DNA of 64,000 nt from Candidatus Vicinibacter proximus (GTDB lineage Bacteria; Bacteroidota; Bacteroidia; Chitinophagales; Saprospiraceae). The stretch spans positions 620,001 to 684,000 of the forward strand of contig JADJOE010000003.1 of NCBI GenBank assembly GCA_016713905.1. Reading direction: 5' to 3'. Below are positions 28,824 to 37,309 of the stretch, piece by piece; within the stretch, counting starts at the first letter, position 1; the number at the start of each line of letters is the position of its first letter. The position numbers and the translations under genes were made by a program. Under the pieces are notes generated by a model. That model ran no database searches. It worked only from the letters and a program-made list of their open reading frames with translations, and was not told the DNA's origin.

Positions 28824-29879
28824 ATGTTTCATACAAAAATTGCAGGTCTTGGATATTATGTACCGGAAAGGATAGTGCCTAACTCTGAGTTAGAAAACTT
28901 AATGGATACTACCGATGCGTGGATTCAGGAGCGTACAGGAATTCAGGAAAGAAGGTATGGAAAGTTACATCAGGAAACTACCACAACCATGGGCGCGCGA
29001 GCAGCTGAAATTGCCATAGAAAGAGCTGGGATTCAAAAAGAGGATATAGATTTTATCATTTTCGCCACACTAAGTCCCGATTATTTTTTTCCGGGATGTG
29101 GGGTGTTGTTACAACGCGAAATGAAGATTACTGCACAAGAGATGCCGGCTTTGGATGTGCGCAATCAATGTTCAGGATTTATATACGGTCTGTCTATTGC
29201 AGATCAGTTTATTAAAACCGGCAAGTATAAAAATATTTTATTGGTAGGTTCAGAAATGCAATCCATGGGATTGGATTATTCGACCCGTGGGCGGAATGTT
29301 TCAGTCATCTTTGGGGATGGTGCCGGAGCAGTTGTACTCCAACCCAGTTTAGAGGAAAATTCAGGGATCTTGTCTACCCATCTGCATGCGGACGGTACTC
29401 ATGCAGAAGAATTGGCTTTTATAAATCCCGGTTGTCATGGTGGATATCATTTGGGTTTGGAGAGATTCGGTTATACGGATCAGGAGTACGGAGGAATATT
29501 TCTAACCGAAAAAATGTGGCAGGAGCAGGACATATTTCCGAATATGAATGGACAGTTGGTTTTTAAAACAGCCGTCACCAAATTTCCGGAAGTAATTCAC
29601 GAAGCCTTGAAAGCAAACGACTTGAAAAGCTCGGATATCAGTTTGCTCATTCCACATCAGGCCAATCTGAGAATAAGCCAGTTTGTGCAACGGCAATTGG
29701 GTCTTAAGGATGAGCAGGTTTGGAATAACATCCAGCGTTATGGGAACACCACAGCAGCCTCTGTACCCATTGCATTGACAGAAGCATGGGAAGCAGGGAA
29801 AGTGAATAAAGGAGATCTGGTTTGTTTGGCTGCGTTTGGGAGTGGTTTTACCTGGGGGTCTGCTTTAATCAGATGGTAA
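28824..29879 (+). CDS. fabH: 3-oxoacyl-ACP synthase III family protein (FabH-like)
   Basis: A 351-aa thiolase-fold condensing enzyme. The triad is intact: Cys116 in DVRNQCSGF, His in LLIPHQANLRI (about 275) and Asn in RYGNTTAASVPIAL (about 308). TTDAWIQERTGI near residue 30 is the usual FabH start region. FabH condenses acetyl-CoA or branched acyl-CoA with malonyl-ACP. An insert around residues 205-245 (GYTDQEYGGIFLTEKM) makes it longer than E. coli FabH (317). It sits away from other fab genes, so it could be a paralogue for a specialised acyl chain. The stop overlaps the bshB1 start. Confidence 0.85.
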   Translation: MFHTKIAGLGYYVPERIVPNSELENLMDTTDAWIQERTGIQERRYGKLHQETTTTMGARAAEIAIERAGIQKEDIDFIIFATLSPDYFFPGCGVLLQREMKITAQEMPALDVRNQCSGFIYGLSIADQFIKTGKYKNILLVGSEMQSMGLDYSTRGRNVSVIFGDGAGAVVLQPSLEENSGILSTHLHADGTHAEELAFINPGCHGGYHLGLERFGYTDQEYGGIFLTEKMWQEQDIFPNMNGQLVFKTAVTKFPEVIHEALKANDLKSSDISLLIPHQANLRISQFVQRQLGLKDEQVWNNIQRYGNTTAASVPIALTEAWEAGKVNKGDLVCLAAFGSGFTWGSALIRW

Positions 29880-30607
29880 TGGACAAAATTAAAAAGATAG
29901 ATATCCTGGCAATAGGGGTGCATCCGGACGATGTGGAGTTGTCTTGTGCCGGTACACTTGCCTTGCAAAAATCTTTGGGTTATACTTTTGGGATCTTAGA
30001 TTTAACGGAAGGTGAATTGGGAACCCGAGGAAGTGCAGAACAAAGAAAAAAAGAAGCCTTTCGTGCAGCTGAAATTCTTGGTGCTGAGTTTCGTCATATT
30101 CTTAACATTGGGGATGGATTTTTTCGGTATGAGGAAAACAATTTAAAAGATATCATCAGAGTCATCCGAGCCTGTAGGCCAAAGATTGTTTTTGCAAATG
30201 CATTGTCGGATCGACATCCGGATCACGGACGTGCGGCGAAGCTTGTTTCGGATGCATGTTTTTTATCCGGCTTGCGTAAAATTTATACGGAATATAAGAG
30301 CGTGACCCAGGAAAATTGGCGTCCGGAAGTAATTTATCATTACATACAGGATCATTACTTAAAGCCAGATTTGGTGGTGGATATTTCTAATTTTTTGGAT
30401 AAAAAAATGGAATCCATCATGGCATTTGAATCCCAATTTTATAAAGAAGGATCCACGGAACCAGAATCACCAATCAGTGGAAAGGATTTTCTAGAATTTA
30501 TCAAATCAAAATCCAGAGTTGTAGGCAGATCTTCGGGTGTAGAATATGGGGAAGGATTTAATACCGCAAGACCTATAGGCGTGCATAATATTTTTGATTT
30601 GAGTTAA
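29879..30607 (+). CDS. bshB1: Bacillithiol biosynthesis deacetylase BshB1
   Basis: A 242-aa zinc-dependent LmbE/PIG-L family deacetylase. It removes acetyl from GlcNAc-malate during bacillithiol synthesis. The zinc motif AIGVHPDDVELSCAG is near residues 11-25, and DRHPDHGRAAKL (near 113) gives the third ligand. LTEGELGTRGSAEQRKKEA is typical of BshB1. In-frame ATGs occur at 29822, 29873 and 29879. The last, overlapping the fabH stop by one base (TAATG), yields the shortest clean start before DKIKKIDILAIG. It is translationally coupled to fabH. Confidence 0.88.
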   Translation: MDKIKKIDILAIGVHPDDVELSCAGTLALQKSLGYTFGILDLTEGELGTRGSAEQRKKEAFRAAEILGAEFRHILNIGDGFFRYEENNLKDIIRVIRACRPKIVFANALSDRHPDHGRAAKLVSDACFLSGLRKIYTEYKSVTQENWRPEVIYHYIQDHYLKPDLVVDISNFLDKKMESIMAFESQFYKEGSTEPESPISGKDFLEFIKSKSRVVGRSSGVEYGEGFNTARPIGVHNIFDLS

Positions 30608-30616
30608 TGCTTACTT

Positions 30617-31450
30617 TTAGTTTGGATTGGTAAAAATTAAATAATTTAAACCAAAACCAATAGCCGTACCTATGAGTGGATATTGTTCCATGCTTGCATC
30701 CAAAAATAAGTTTTCTTTATATTGAAATCCAAAGCCAAAACTGAATTTTCCATCCGTGTTGTATCCGCTTCTCAAAGCTATATTTTTGACCGGGATATAT
30801 TCCATCCCAAGGTTTATAGAAACTGGTATCAAACTAGTTTTATGTGCCTCTAGCTGGATATTAAATTTTGAATTCAAAAGATAACCAATGCCTAATCTAA
30901 TGACCGTAGGTAATGGTGTATTGTTTTTTATTTTCACAGGAATCGGGTAGATAACCAGTGCTGCTGCACTTAGCGTTTTGCTGAGTGCACTAAGTATGCT
31001 TAGTTCCGGAACAAAGGCATTTTCCGTTTTTGATTCTGGAAGATTTCGGATAAAATAATTCAAACCTAAAGCCATACTGCTTGATTTTCCAAGCTTTCGC
31101 CCATAACATAGACCCAGGATATGCTCATTTAATTCTTTTGATCCTTCAGCCTGCCACTTAAATCCAAAACCTTGTTGAGGTTTGAATTTGTACAATACAG
31201 AACCGGCAACAGAATACAATCCTGAAGTAAAAGTATAGGGCTTGGATTGGATGGAGACTAAAGAATGGACGATATCCGGAATGCCCGAGGGGTTGCTGGT
31301 GAAATTTATGGGATTAGAAATCGTCATAACGGTGTTCGACATCCCTGAAGCTCTGACATTCTGCATGTTTGCAAAAACTACTTGCTGTCCCTGCAATAAC
31401 TTCGGGGCATATAAAAGTAGTAAAGACAATAGGGTAATTGTTCTGCTCAT
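30617..31450 (-). CDS. Outer-membrane beta-barrel protein, PorV/PorQ-like
   Basis: A 277-aa protein. The ATG at 31450 gives a clean signal peptide (MSRTITLLSLLLLYAPKLLQGQ); a longer frame to 31507 adds no sensible N-terminus. The mature part shows alternating amphipathic strands rich in Gly, Tyr and Phe (FGFGFQYKENLFLDASMEQYP, GTAIGFGLNYLIF) and ends in an aromatic-rich strand, as in outer-membrane barrels. QNVRASGMSNTVMTISNPINFTSNPSG near residue 30 resembles the start of PorV/PorQ-type T9SS accessory proteins, but identity is not certain. It is convergent with bshB1, with 9 bp between the stops. Confidence 0.65.
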   Translation of the reverse strand: MSRTITLLSLLLLYAPKLLQGQQVVFANMQNVRASGMSNTVMTISNPINFTSNPSGIPDIVHSLVSIQSKPYTFTSGLYSVAGSVLYKFKPQQGFGFKWQAEGSKELNEHILGLCYGRKLGKSSSMALGLNYFIRNLPESKTENAFVPELSILSALSKTLSAAALVIYPIPVKIKNNTPLPTVIRLGIGYLLNSKFNIQLEAHKTSLIPVSINLGMEYIPVKNIALRSGYNTDGKFSFGFGFQYKENLFLDASMEQYPLIGTAIGFGLNYLIFTNPN

Positions 31451-31653
31451 AATAGTGTTTGATGTGCAAGATAAAGTATTTTTTATTAGGTGAATTATAG
31501 AAAACAATATTTTTTATACGAAGCTTAGACAGGATTTACTTTTTTATACATAGACTAAACTAAATGGCGAATTAATCAAAGTAAAACATCCTGCAAAAAG
31601 CTTAAACCAAAATGAATGTTTATTGAATTACTTTTGTATTGAAAATCTAGTAG

Positions 31654-33198
31654 ATGAAAGAAGAGTTTATTTCAGAAATAAAAGCCGCTTATCAATTTAA
31701 GGGAGATTCCATCGTCTTAGGCTGTGGGATGTTGGATGGGGAAGTCCTGCCGGAGGCACCAATTTCCATTCCTTTAAGAATGGTCAACAGACATGGTTTA
31801 ATCGCCGGGGCCACCGGAACCGGAAAAACCAAATCTCTACAATTGATGGCAGAACAGCTTTCTGCTAAAGGCGTGCCCTCTGTTTTGCTCGACATCAAAG
31901 GCGACCTGAGTGGAATTGCATTAGAAGGAAGCATGAACAGCAAAATTTCAGAACGTCACACTGCACTTAATATACCTTGGGAACCACATGGTAATTTTGT
32001 GGAGCTGCTCTCCATCTCCAAACAACCGGGCGTAAAACTTCGGGCTACCGTCACCGAGTTTGGCCCCGTTCTGTTGTCCAAAATTCTTGGTCTTAATGAT
32101 ACACAGGAAGGGGTAGTTTCCATGATGTTCAAATTCTGCGACGACAGTGGTTTGCCTTTACTTGATCTGGAAGATTTTAAGAAAGTTTTGCAATTCGTTG
32201 CCAACGAAGGGGAGGAAGAAATTGAAAAGGAATTTGGTGCAGTGTCCACTGCTTCAGTAGGGACGATCATGAGGAAGATTATAGAATTGGAACAACAGGG
32301 TGCCAAAGACTTTTTTGGGGAACGTAGTTTTGAAGTGGACGACCTTTGCAGAATGAACAAGCAGGGTAGAGGAGTGATCAGTATATTAAGGGCAGCAGAC
32401 ATACAGGATAAACCTAAGTTCTTCAGCACGTTTATGTTGCAAATGCTTGCAGAGATCTATACCAAATTTCCGGAGGCCGGGGATCTTGAAAAGCCAAAGC
32501 TTGTATTTTTTCTGGACGAAGCGCATTTATTGTTTGAAGAAGCAACTCCTGCATTGGTGAATCAGTTGGAGACGATCATAAAACTGATCAGATCCAAAGG
32601 AATTGGATTATTTTTTATCACCCAAAATCCAATAGACATTCCGGATGAAGTTTTGGGTCAACTTGGATTAAAAATTCAACATGCACTCAGGGCTTTTACC
32701 GCAAAAGACCGAAAAGCCATTAAACTGGCTTCCGAGAACTATCCGGATACCAGATTCTATGAGGTCGAGAATTTGATCACCGAACTGGGAATCGGAGAAG
32801 CATTGGTTACTGCGCTCAATGAAAAGGGTATTCCCACACCATTGGCGCATACCATGATGCGCGCGCCGGAATCCAGAATGGATGTATTGACTGTAGAGGA
32901 AATGGAAAGCATCAGTTCTCGTTCTGAAATAGCGGATTATTACAATGAAATAATCAATAGAGAAAGCGCATCAGAAATGCTTACCAGAAAATTAGAAGAG
33001 GCGCAGCGGGAACTTGAGGAAGAAAAGCCTGTCTCAGGCTCAAGAAGGCTAGAAAAATCGACCCTTGAAAAGGTCATGGGCAGCACAGTAACCAGACAGG
33101 TGGGCCGAACTGTGGCAAGAGAACTAACCAGGGGATTACTCGGGATGCTAGGCATCAAAATCGGAAGTACCAGAACGAAGAAAACAGGTTGGTTTTAA
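31654..33198 (+). CDS. HerA/YjgR-type ATPase (DUF853)
   Basis: A 514-aa P-loop ATPase. The Walker A segment AGATGTGKTKSLQ (residues 51-63) and Walker B LVFFLDEAHLLF (about 285) are intact, and GIGLFFITQNPIDIPDEVLGQL contains a sensor segment. DIKGDLSGIA and NRHGLIAGATGTGKT are typical of the YjgR branch of HerA-like helicases. The function of this branch is not established; related HerA proteins pump DNA with a nuclease. No nuclease gene is adjacent. The C-terminus (ELTRGLLGMLG, Arg/Lys-rich) follows a helical stretch at about 430-470. Confidence 0.85.
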   Translation: MKEEFISEIKAAYQFKGDSIVLGCGMLDGEVLPEAPISIPLRMVNRHGLIAGATGTGKTKSLQLMAEQLSAKGVPSVLLDIKGDLSGIALEGSMNSKISERHTALNIPWEPHGNFVELLSISKQPGVKLRATVTEFGPVLLSKILGLNDTQEGVVSMMFKFCDDSGLPLLDLEDFKKVLQFVANEGEEEIEKEFGAVSTASVGTIMRKIIELEQQGAKDFFGERSFEVDDLCRMNKQGRGVISILRAADIQDKPKFFSTFMLQMLAEIYTKFPEAGDLEKPKLVFFLDEAHLLFEEATPALVNQLETIIKLIRSKGIGLFFITQNPIDIPDEVLGQLGLKIQHALRAFTAKDRKAIKLASENYPDTRFYEVENLITELGIGEALVTALNEKGIPTPLAHTMMRAPESRMDVLTVEEMESISSRSEIADYYNEIINRESASEMLTRKLEEAQRELEEEKPVSGSRRLEKSTLEKVMGSTVTRQVGRTVARELTRGLLGMLGIKIGSTRTKKTGWF

Positions 33199-33287
33199 CC
33201 CATGTTACGCATTAGGGTTTCGTAATGAAAGGCCAAAGACCAAAAAAGTCAAGCCCTCTCATGAATGAACTATCTTCTTTTGACAAG

Positions 33288-33305
33288 CCATAGTGGATCC
33301 TATGG
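33288..33305. repeat. Short hairpin ahead of the structured repeat pair
   Basis: CCATAG, spacer TGGATC, CTATGG is a perfect 6-bp inverted repeat. It stands just upstream of the first 60-nt repeat copy and may belong to the same element. Confidence 0.4.
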
Positions 33306-33310
33306 TGTAG

Positions 33311-33370
33311 GATGACTGACCGATTTCCGCAATGCGGAATGAAGCACGACAGTGCATCTAGGGAAGGAAC
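33311..33370 (+). repeat. Structured intergenic repeat, copy 1
   Basis: A 60-nt unit starting GATGACTGA and ending GAAGGAAC. It folds into two hairpins: TTCCGC-AAT-GCGGAA and GCAC-GACA-GTGC. Copy 2 (33432-33491) has the same length, ends and loops but different stem sequences, with paired changes that keep the stems. This is visible in the sequence; the function is unknown. The strand is arbitrary. Confidence 0.7.
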
Positions 33371-33396
33371 CCTGCCTGACTGCGTCGGCAGGCAGG
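33371..33396. repeat. GC-rich hairpin between the two structured repeats
   Basis: CCTGCCTG, a 10-nt spacer, then CAGGCAGG gives a perfect 8-bp stem. A small CGC-GAAA-GCG hairpin follows at about 33397-33406. Both lie between the 60-nt copies and are GC-rich compared with the AT-rich surroundings. Confidence 0.55.
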
Positions 33397-33431
33397 CGCG
33401 AAAGCGGTACGAGAAAGTGTTTGTCCTTGAA

Positions 33432-33491
33432 GATGACTGAACGGTTTTCGCAAAGCGAAATGGCTTGCGACAGCAAGACACGTGAAGGAAC
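33432..33491 (+). repeat. Structured intergenic repeat, copy 2
   Basis: The second 60-nt unit has hairpins TTTCGC-AAA-GCGAAA and CTTGC-GACA-GCAAG between the same GATGACTGA and GAAGGAAC ends. Compared with copy 1, stem 1 has one paired change and stem 2 at least three. It is followed by a small CAGCT-AA-AGCTG hairpin. Confidence 0.7.
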
Positions 33492-33560
33492 AGCTAAAGC
33501 TGAAATTCTTTGACTTGGAATGGAAATTCTAATGCATATAATGGGTTTTGCCCCCAAAAA

Positions 33561-33594
33561 AAAAGCTGTCTGAAAATCAGACAGCTTTTTTTTT
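33561..33594. terminator. Strong Rho-independent terminator, bidirectional
   Basis: GCTGTCTGA, loop AAA, TCAGACAGC forms a perfect 9-bp stem flanked by an A run on the left and a T run on the right, so it can act on both strands. It lies 17 bp after the stop of the minus-strand barrel gene and also downstream of the plus-strand ATPase gene. Confidence 0.88.
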
Positions 33595-33610
33595 AGATTT
33601 TTTCAAGTAT

Positions 33611-34108
33611 TTATTTCAACACATATCTAACGGCTAATCCACCATAAGATCCACCGAAACCGGTCAAGAAATCTCCACCAAAACCTACTGAAGGAATCCA
33701 GTCAGCACTGATGTTCAAAGGAATGTCTTTGAATTTATAATCCAGACCAATATTGCCAAGGATACCAAAAGACAACTTTGAATAATCGTTGTTTGGGTAA
33801 TAATCATTGTCATAGTTCCAGAAGAAAACGCTGGCTCCTCCTCCAACATACCAATTCAAACCATCTACACTCTTTATTGGCATATGGTGTTGATACAATG
33901 CAGAAACGGTGATCCAGCTGTAATAGCTGTAACCTCTGAATCCAAGTATTCCCTCAATAGCTCCTTTCTCACTGATGAAGGTTTTGTAAGAAAGACTTAA
34001 AGGATATCCCAATCTGGCACCAATGGCTGACTTGTAATCCTGAGCTTTAAGTGCGCATACGGAACCCAATACAAAGAAAACGAAAAGGGTTAAAAATTTG
34101 GCTTTCAT
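33611..34108 (-). CDS. Small outer-membrane beta-barrel protein
   Basis: A 165-aa exported protein with a signal peptide (MKAKFLTLFVFFVLGSVCALKAQ) and a mature part of about 142 residues built of amphipathic strands (SAIGARLGYPLSLSYKTF, GAIEGILGFRGYSYYS, YVGGGASVFFW, FKDIPLNISADWIP) ending GLAVRYVLK. This fits an 8-strand OmpA/OmpX-like barrel. There is no peptidoglycan-binding domain. A specific role cannot be assigned. It has its own strong terminator at 33561-33594. Confidence 0.75.
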   Translation of the reverse strand: MKAKFLTLFVFFVLGSVCALKAQDYKSAIGARLGYPLSLSYKTFISEKGAIEGILGFRGYSYYSWITVSALYQHHMPIKSVDGLNWYVGGGASVFFWNYDNDYYPNNDYSKLSFGILGNIGLDYKFKDIPLNISADWIPSVGFGGDFLTGFGGSYGGLAVRYVLK

Positions 34109-34177
34109 AAAAATAATCGTTTAGTTAATTAATGAGCCAAAGATATACAATCTGAACAAATGCAATGTTTTTCTAAT

Positions 34178-34846
34178 TTAAATTTTCCAATTGACCGGAA
34201 TTTTCCCATGTTCCTTGAGGTATTGATTCGTTTTCGAGAAATGCTTTTGACCAAAAAAACCACCCCCAGCCAAAGGAGAAGGATGTGGGCTTTCCAAAAT
34301 AAGGTGTTTCGTTTCATCGATGAGTATCTTTTTTGAACGCGCATAATTACCCCATAGGAGAAAGACCAGATAAGATTTTTGGCTGCTGAGTTTTTGGATG
34401 ACCTGATCTGTAAATTGGTGCCAGCCTATGTTTTTGTGTGAATTGGCTTGGTCTTTTTCCACAGTAAGCGAGGCGTTCAACATCAGAACGCCCTGCCTTG
34501 CCCAGGGACTTAGATCTCCATGTTCCGGGATGGGGAATCCTAGGTCGCTTTGAATCTCTTTATAGATGTTCTTTAGGGATGGTGGAATTTTAATGCTTTT
34601 TGGAACAGAAAAACACAATCCCATTGCTTCTCCAATGCCATGGTATGGATCCTGACCAAGAATAACCACCCTTGTCTTGTCCCAAGGGGACAGATCAAAT
34701 GCATTAAAGATCAAAGACCCCGGAGGGAAAATAACCTTGCCCCTTGATTTTTCCAGTTTAAGAAAATCAACAATTTTTATAAAATATTCTTTATCAAACT
34801 CTTCTTTAAGGACCTCCCCCCATCCGATTTCAATTTGCACCTTCAT
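34178..34846 (-). CDS. ung: Uracil-DNA glycosylase, family 1
   Basis: A 222-aa base-excision repair enzyme that removes uracil from DNA. Motif A, GQDPYHG, contains the water-activating Asp66. MGLCFSVP is the uracil-binding segment, and ESPHPSPLAGGGFFG holds the catalytic His188 and the minor-groove loop. Length and motif spacing match family 1. It stands alone on the minus strand, divergent from the T9SS gene at 34919. Confidence 0.95.
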   Translation of the reverse strand: MKVQIEIGWGEVLKEEFDKEYFIKIVDFLKLEKSRGKVIFPPGSLIFNAFDLSPWDKTRVVILGQDPYHGIGEAMGLCFSVPKSIKIPPSLKNIYKEIQSDLGFPIPEHGDLSPWARQGVLMLNASLTVEKDQANSHKNIGWHQFTDQVIQKLSSQKSYLVFLLWGNYARSKKILIDETKHLILESPHPSPLAGGGFFGQKHFSKTNQYLKEHGKIPVNWKI

Positions 34847-34918
34847 GGATTAATTATTGGCAATAATTTTGGATATGCAATCCAAATTATGTAACTTCAT
34901 TGTTTAATTGATAAAAGT

Positions 34919-36988
34919 ATGAAACAATTTGTAGTGTTAGGGTTGATTTTGTGTGTTCCTATTTTCGGTTTCTCACAACCAATCAAAATCTGGAATAAAA
35001 TCTTCGGGGGCAGTCAGGGCGATTATTGTAATGAAATGGCCATATATGAAGACAGTTTGATCGTTGCGGTAGGCAAATCCAATTCACCCAATCTTGTAAA
35101 CAAGGGACTTGACGATGCAGCTATATGCGTTTTTACACCTCAAGGTGTATTAAGGCACATTAAAACATTTGGTTCTCCGTCCAACGATTTTCTGAATTCA
35201 TTTGCCTATCTCCCGGGTGGTAATTTGATGACGGTCGGCACCATCAATGGCAAAGGTGGGGATATTGCCAACATACACGGCTTGCTAGATGGTTGGATCA
35301 TGGTCTATGATCCCAAGAAAAACATGAAGGTCTGGGAAAAGAATTTTGGTGGAACCAATAACGACCAGATCAATGATGTCTATTTTCTGGAACCTGGCAA
35401 GGTCATATTTGCAGGCGCATCCAAATCCACCGATAGGGATATGACTGCCAATAAAGGCGGATTTGATGCCTTGGTAGGCACCATTGACGAAGCAGGAAAT
35501 GTAGTGAGAAGCAGAAATCTGGGTGGAACCAAAGATGAATTTGTAAAAAAGATATTAAGGGCCGATGGGGCTAATTTTTTCCTTTTCGGAGAAACCTCTT
35601 CCAGTAACGAAGGTGATTTTACCGGCTTGACCAACAAAGGTGGGAAAGATGTTTTTGGTGTAAAATTGAACAGGAATTCCAATCAACTCTTGAGTTTAAT
35701 CATAGGCGGACCCGGGGATGATCTATTTGCAGATGCCGTAGGTTTTGAAGACGGATCAGCCATTTTGTTTATCAACACCAGCATGAAAGGAGGAGATATT
35801 GATAGCATCAAAGGTGGAAAAGATATCATTATGGTTAAAATTAAAAGCGATGGTAAAATTCTTTGGAAAAAACCACTCGGTGGAACCAAGGATGATGAAG
35901 CAGTAAAAGCAATCCTGGATCAAGACAACAATATTCTTTTGTTATGTACTTCATTTTCAAACGATGGAGATTTGGATGGTAATTACGGAGATAAAGACGT
36001 AGCCATGATGAAATTGGACACCAGCGGAAATGTACTTTGGGCCAAGCATTACGGAGGTACTAAAGGGGAGACTGCATCTTCTATGGCTACAGACGGTATG
36101 GGAAATACTTATTTTATGGCTACCAGTTTCAGTACCAATAATGATTTGCCGGTTACCAATACCGTGCCTCCGGATTTTTGGACACTGAGATTGTATGAAT
36201 GTCCACTCATTGTGACCAATTATACCAAAGATGCCTGCATAGGGGATACCCTGACCATAAATGGTAAAGCATATTATCAGGGCAATTCATTTGGCGCGGA
36301 TACCATGAAAGGAAAATCTTATTTGGGTTGTGATTCGTTGATTAATGTTCTCGTAAACTTCAATGGGGACACCAGAGAATTTTATTACGATACCCTTTGT
36401 AATGAATCCACCAGCACCATCAATGGGGTGTTCTTTGATAAAAATAAAACTACCCATACCTTCGAACTGACAAATCAATATGGGTGCGACAGTACCTTGT
36501 TAGTAGAACTTTATTTTACTGAACCACTCAGTCTGAAAGATTCTGTAATTGTAAACGACAACGGGACCACCAATGGTAGCATCAGAATCGTTGTGCAAGG
36601 TGGAACAGCCCCATATGCATACAACTGGAGTAATGGATTTAAATCAAGCCAGATTGTAAATTTGAAGGCAGGAGTGTACAGTTTGACGATAACAGATGCC
36701 AGATCCTGCATTCAGACTTTTAGTTTCACCATCAAATCCACTGTAGCCACAGATGACCCGAAGACCAACCTGGTAAGTTATTCTATGGACGATGCTGCGA
36801 TTAAATTCAGTTCAGCGGAGAAGGTAGAATCTTTTGTGGTATTCACTTTGAATGGCCAAAGTGTATTGTCTCAAAGTGTTCAAAGTCAGCAATTTAGCAT
36901 CCGAAGGAACCAAATGCCAAAAGGCATGATTTTAGTACAGTTGCATCATGAATCTGGTAAGGTCACCAGCTTAAAATTGATAAATTAA
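34919..36988 (+). CDS. Secreted beta-propeller protein with SprB repeat and T9SS sorting domain
   Basis: A 689-aa exported protein with a signal peptide (MKQFVVLGLILCVPIFGFSQ). Seven repeats of about 58 residues fill residues 25-410. Each starts with (F/L/Y)GG(T/S)xxD-like motifs (FGGSQGDY, FGGTNNDQ, LGGTKDEF, LGGTKDDE, YGGTKGET), as in SBBP-type beta-propellers. Two cysteine-bearing repeats follow (CIGDTLTINGKAYY, CNESTSTINGVFF; about 435-540), then a SprB repeat (about 548-607, GGTAPYAYNWSNGF) and a type A T9SS sorting domain. It is likely a surface-displayed binding protein. No enzyme motif is seen. Confidence 0.82.
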   Translation: MKQFVVLGLILCVPIFGFSQPIKIWNKIFGGSQGDYCNEMAIYEDSLIVAVGKSNSPNLVNKGLDDAAICVFTPQGVLRHIKTFGSPSNDFLNSFAYLPGGNLMTVGTINGKGGDIANIHGLLDGWIMVYDPKKNMKVWEKNFGGTNNDQINDVYFLEPGKVIFAGASKSTDRDMTANKGGFDALVGTIDEAGNVVRSRNLGGTKDEFVKKILRADGANFFLFGETSSSNEGDFTGLTNKGGKDVFGVKLNRNSNQLLSLIIGGPGDDLFADAVGFEDGSAILFINTSMKGGDIDSIKGGKDIIMVKIKSDGKILWKKPLGGTKDDEAVKAILDQDNNILLLCTSFSNDGDLDGNYGDKDVAMMKLDTSGNVLWAKHYGGTKGETASSMATDGMGNTYFMATSFSTNNDLPVTNTVPPDFWTLRLYECPLIVTNYTKDACIGDTLTINGKAYYQGNSFGADTMKGKSYLGCDSLINVLVNFNGDTREFYYDTLCNESTSTINGVFFDKNKTTHTFELTNQYGCDSTLLVELYFTEPLSLKDSVIVNDNGTTNGSIRIVVQGGTAPYAYNWSNGFKSSQIVNLKAGVYSLTITDARSCIQTFSFTIKSTVATDDPKTNLVSYSMDDAAIKFSSAEKVESFVVFTLNGQSVLSQSVQSQQFSIRRNQMPKGMILVQLHHESGKVTSLKLIN

Positions 36989-37013
36989 TTAAGCCTGAAT
37001 TCGTTAAAAATCT

Positions 37014-37021
37014 TATATTTG
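37014..37021 (+). promoter_or_regulatory. Candidate -7 box for the tRNA-Arg gene
   Basis: TATATTTG matches the Bacteroidota TAnnTTTG consensus and lies 26 bp upstream of the mature tRNA 5' end. An inverted repeat CCTCC...GGAGG (37024-37042) sits in the expected leader. Confidence 0.45.
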
Positions 37022-37047
37022 CGCCTCCAAAATTTTTGGAGGTTAAT

Positions 37048-37121
37048 GGTCTCGTAGCTCAGCTGGATAGAGCATCTGCCTTCTAAGCAGAGGGTCTCAG
37101 GTTCGAATCCTGACGGGATCA
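37048..37121 (+). tRNA. tRNA-Arg (anticodon TCT)
   Basis: A 74-nt cloverleaf. Acceptor GGTCTCG pairs with CGGGATC (two G-U pairs). The D arm is GCTC...GAGC. The anticodon stem TCTGC/GCAGA has loop CTTCTAA, giving anticodon TCT (37082-37084), and the T arm contains GGTTCGAATCC. CCA is not encoded. It reads AGA codons. It is followed at once by a terminator and then by the REP-like locus. Confidence 0.95.
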
Positions 37122-37125
37122 CTGG

Positions 37126-37163
37126 AATGCCTTGTAAATGTAGATTTACAAGGCATTTTTTAT
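37126..37163 (+). terminator. Terminator of the tRNA-Arg gene
   Basis: AATGCCTTGTAAAT, loop GTAG, ATTTACAAGGCATT forms a perfect 14-bp stem followed by a T run. It begins 5 nt after the tRNA 3' end. Confidence 0.9.
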
Positions 37164-37309
37164 TTTTGCCACCCTATTTGCTACCCTTTTTATAAATACC
37201 AAGGATTGGCTACAAAGGTAAAAACGGAGTGTTAGCCTTAAAATCTTCATAATATAGATGGTAAAAATATAAGGATAGGGGCGGAGCCCTGGCAATAAAA
37301 TCTAAAAGA
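37164..37309. other. Spacer between tRNA terminator and tandem array with one decayed REP-like palindrome
   Basis: No gene is seen. GGGGCGGAGCCCT at 37278-37290 is a variant of the REP-like palindrome found throughout 38300-40060, in the orientation opposite to the array. CCACCCTATTTGCTACCC (37170-37187) is a short imperfect direct repeat. Confidence 0.5.

Noticed and set aside
37048..37190. tRNA-Arg as the attachment site of an integrated element
   Set aside because: No repeated tRNA 3' end and no integrase gene were seen nearby; the tRNA terminator is intact.
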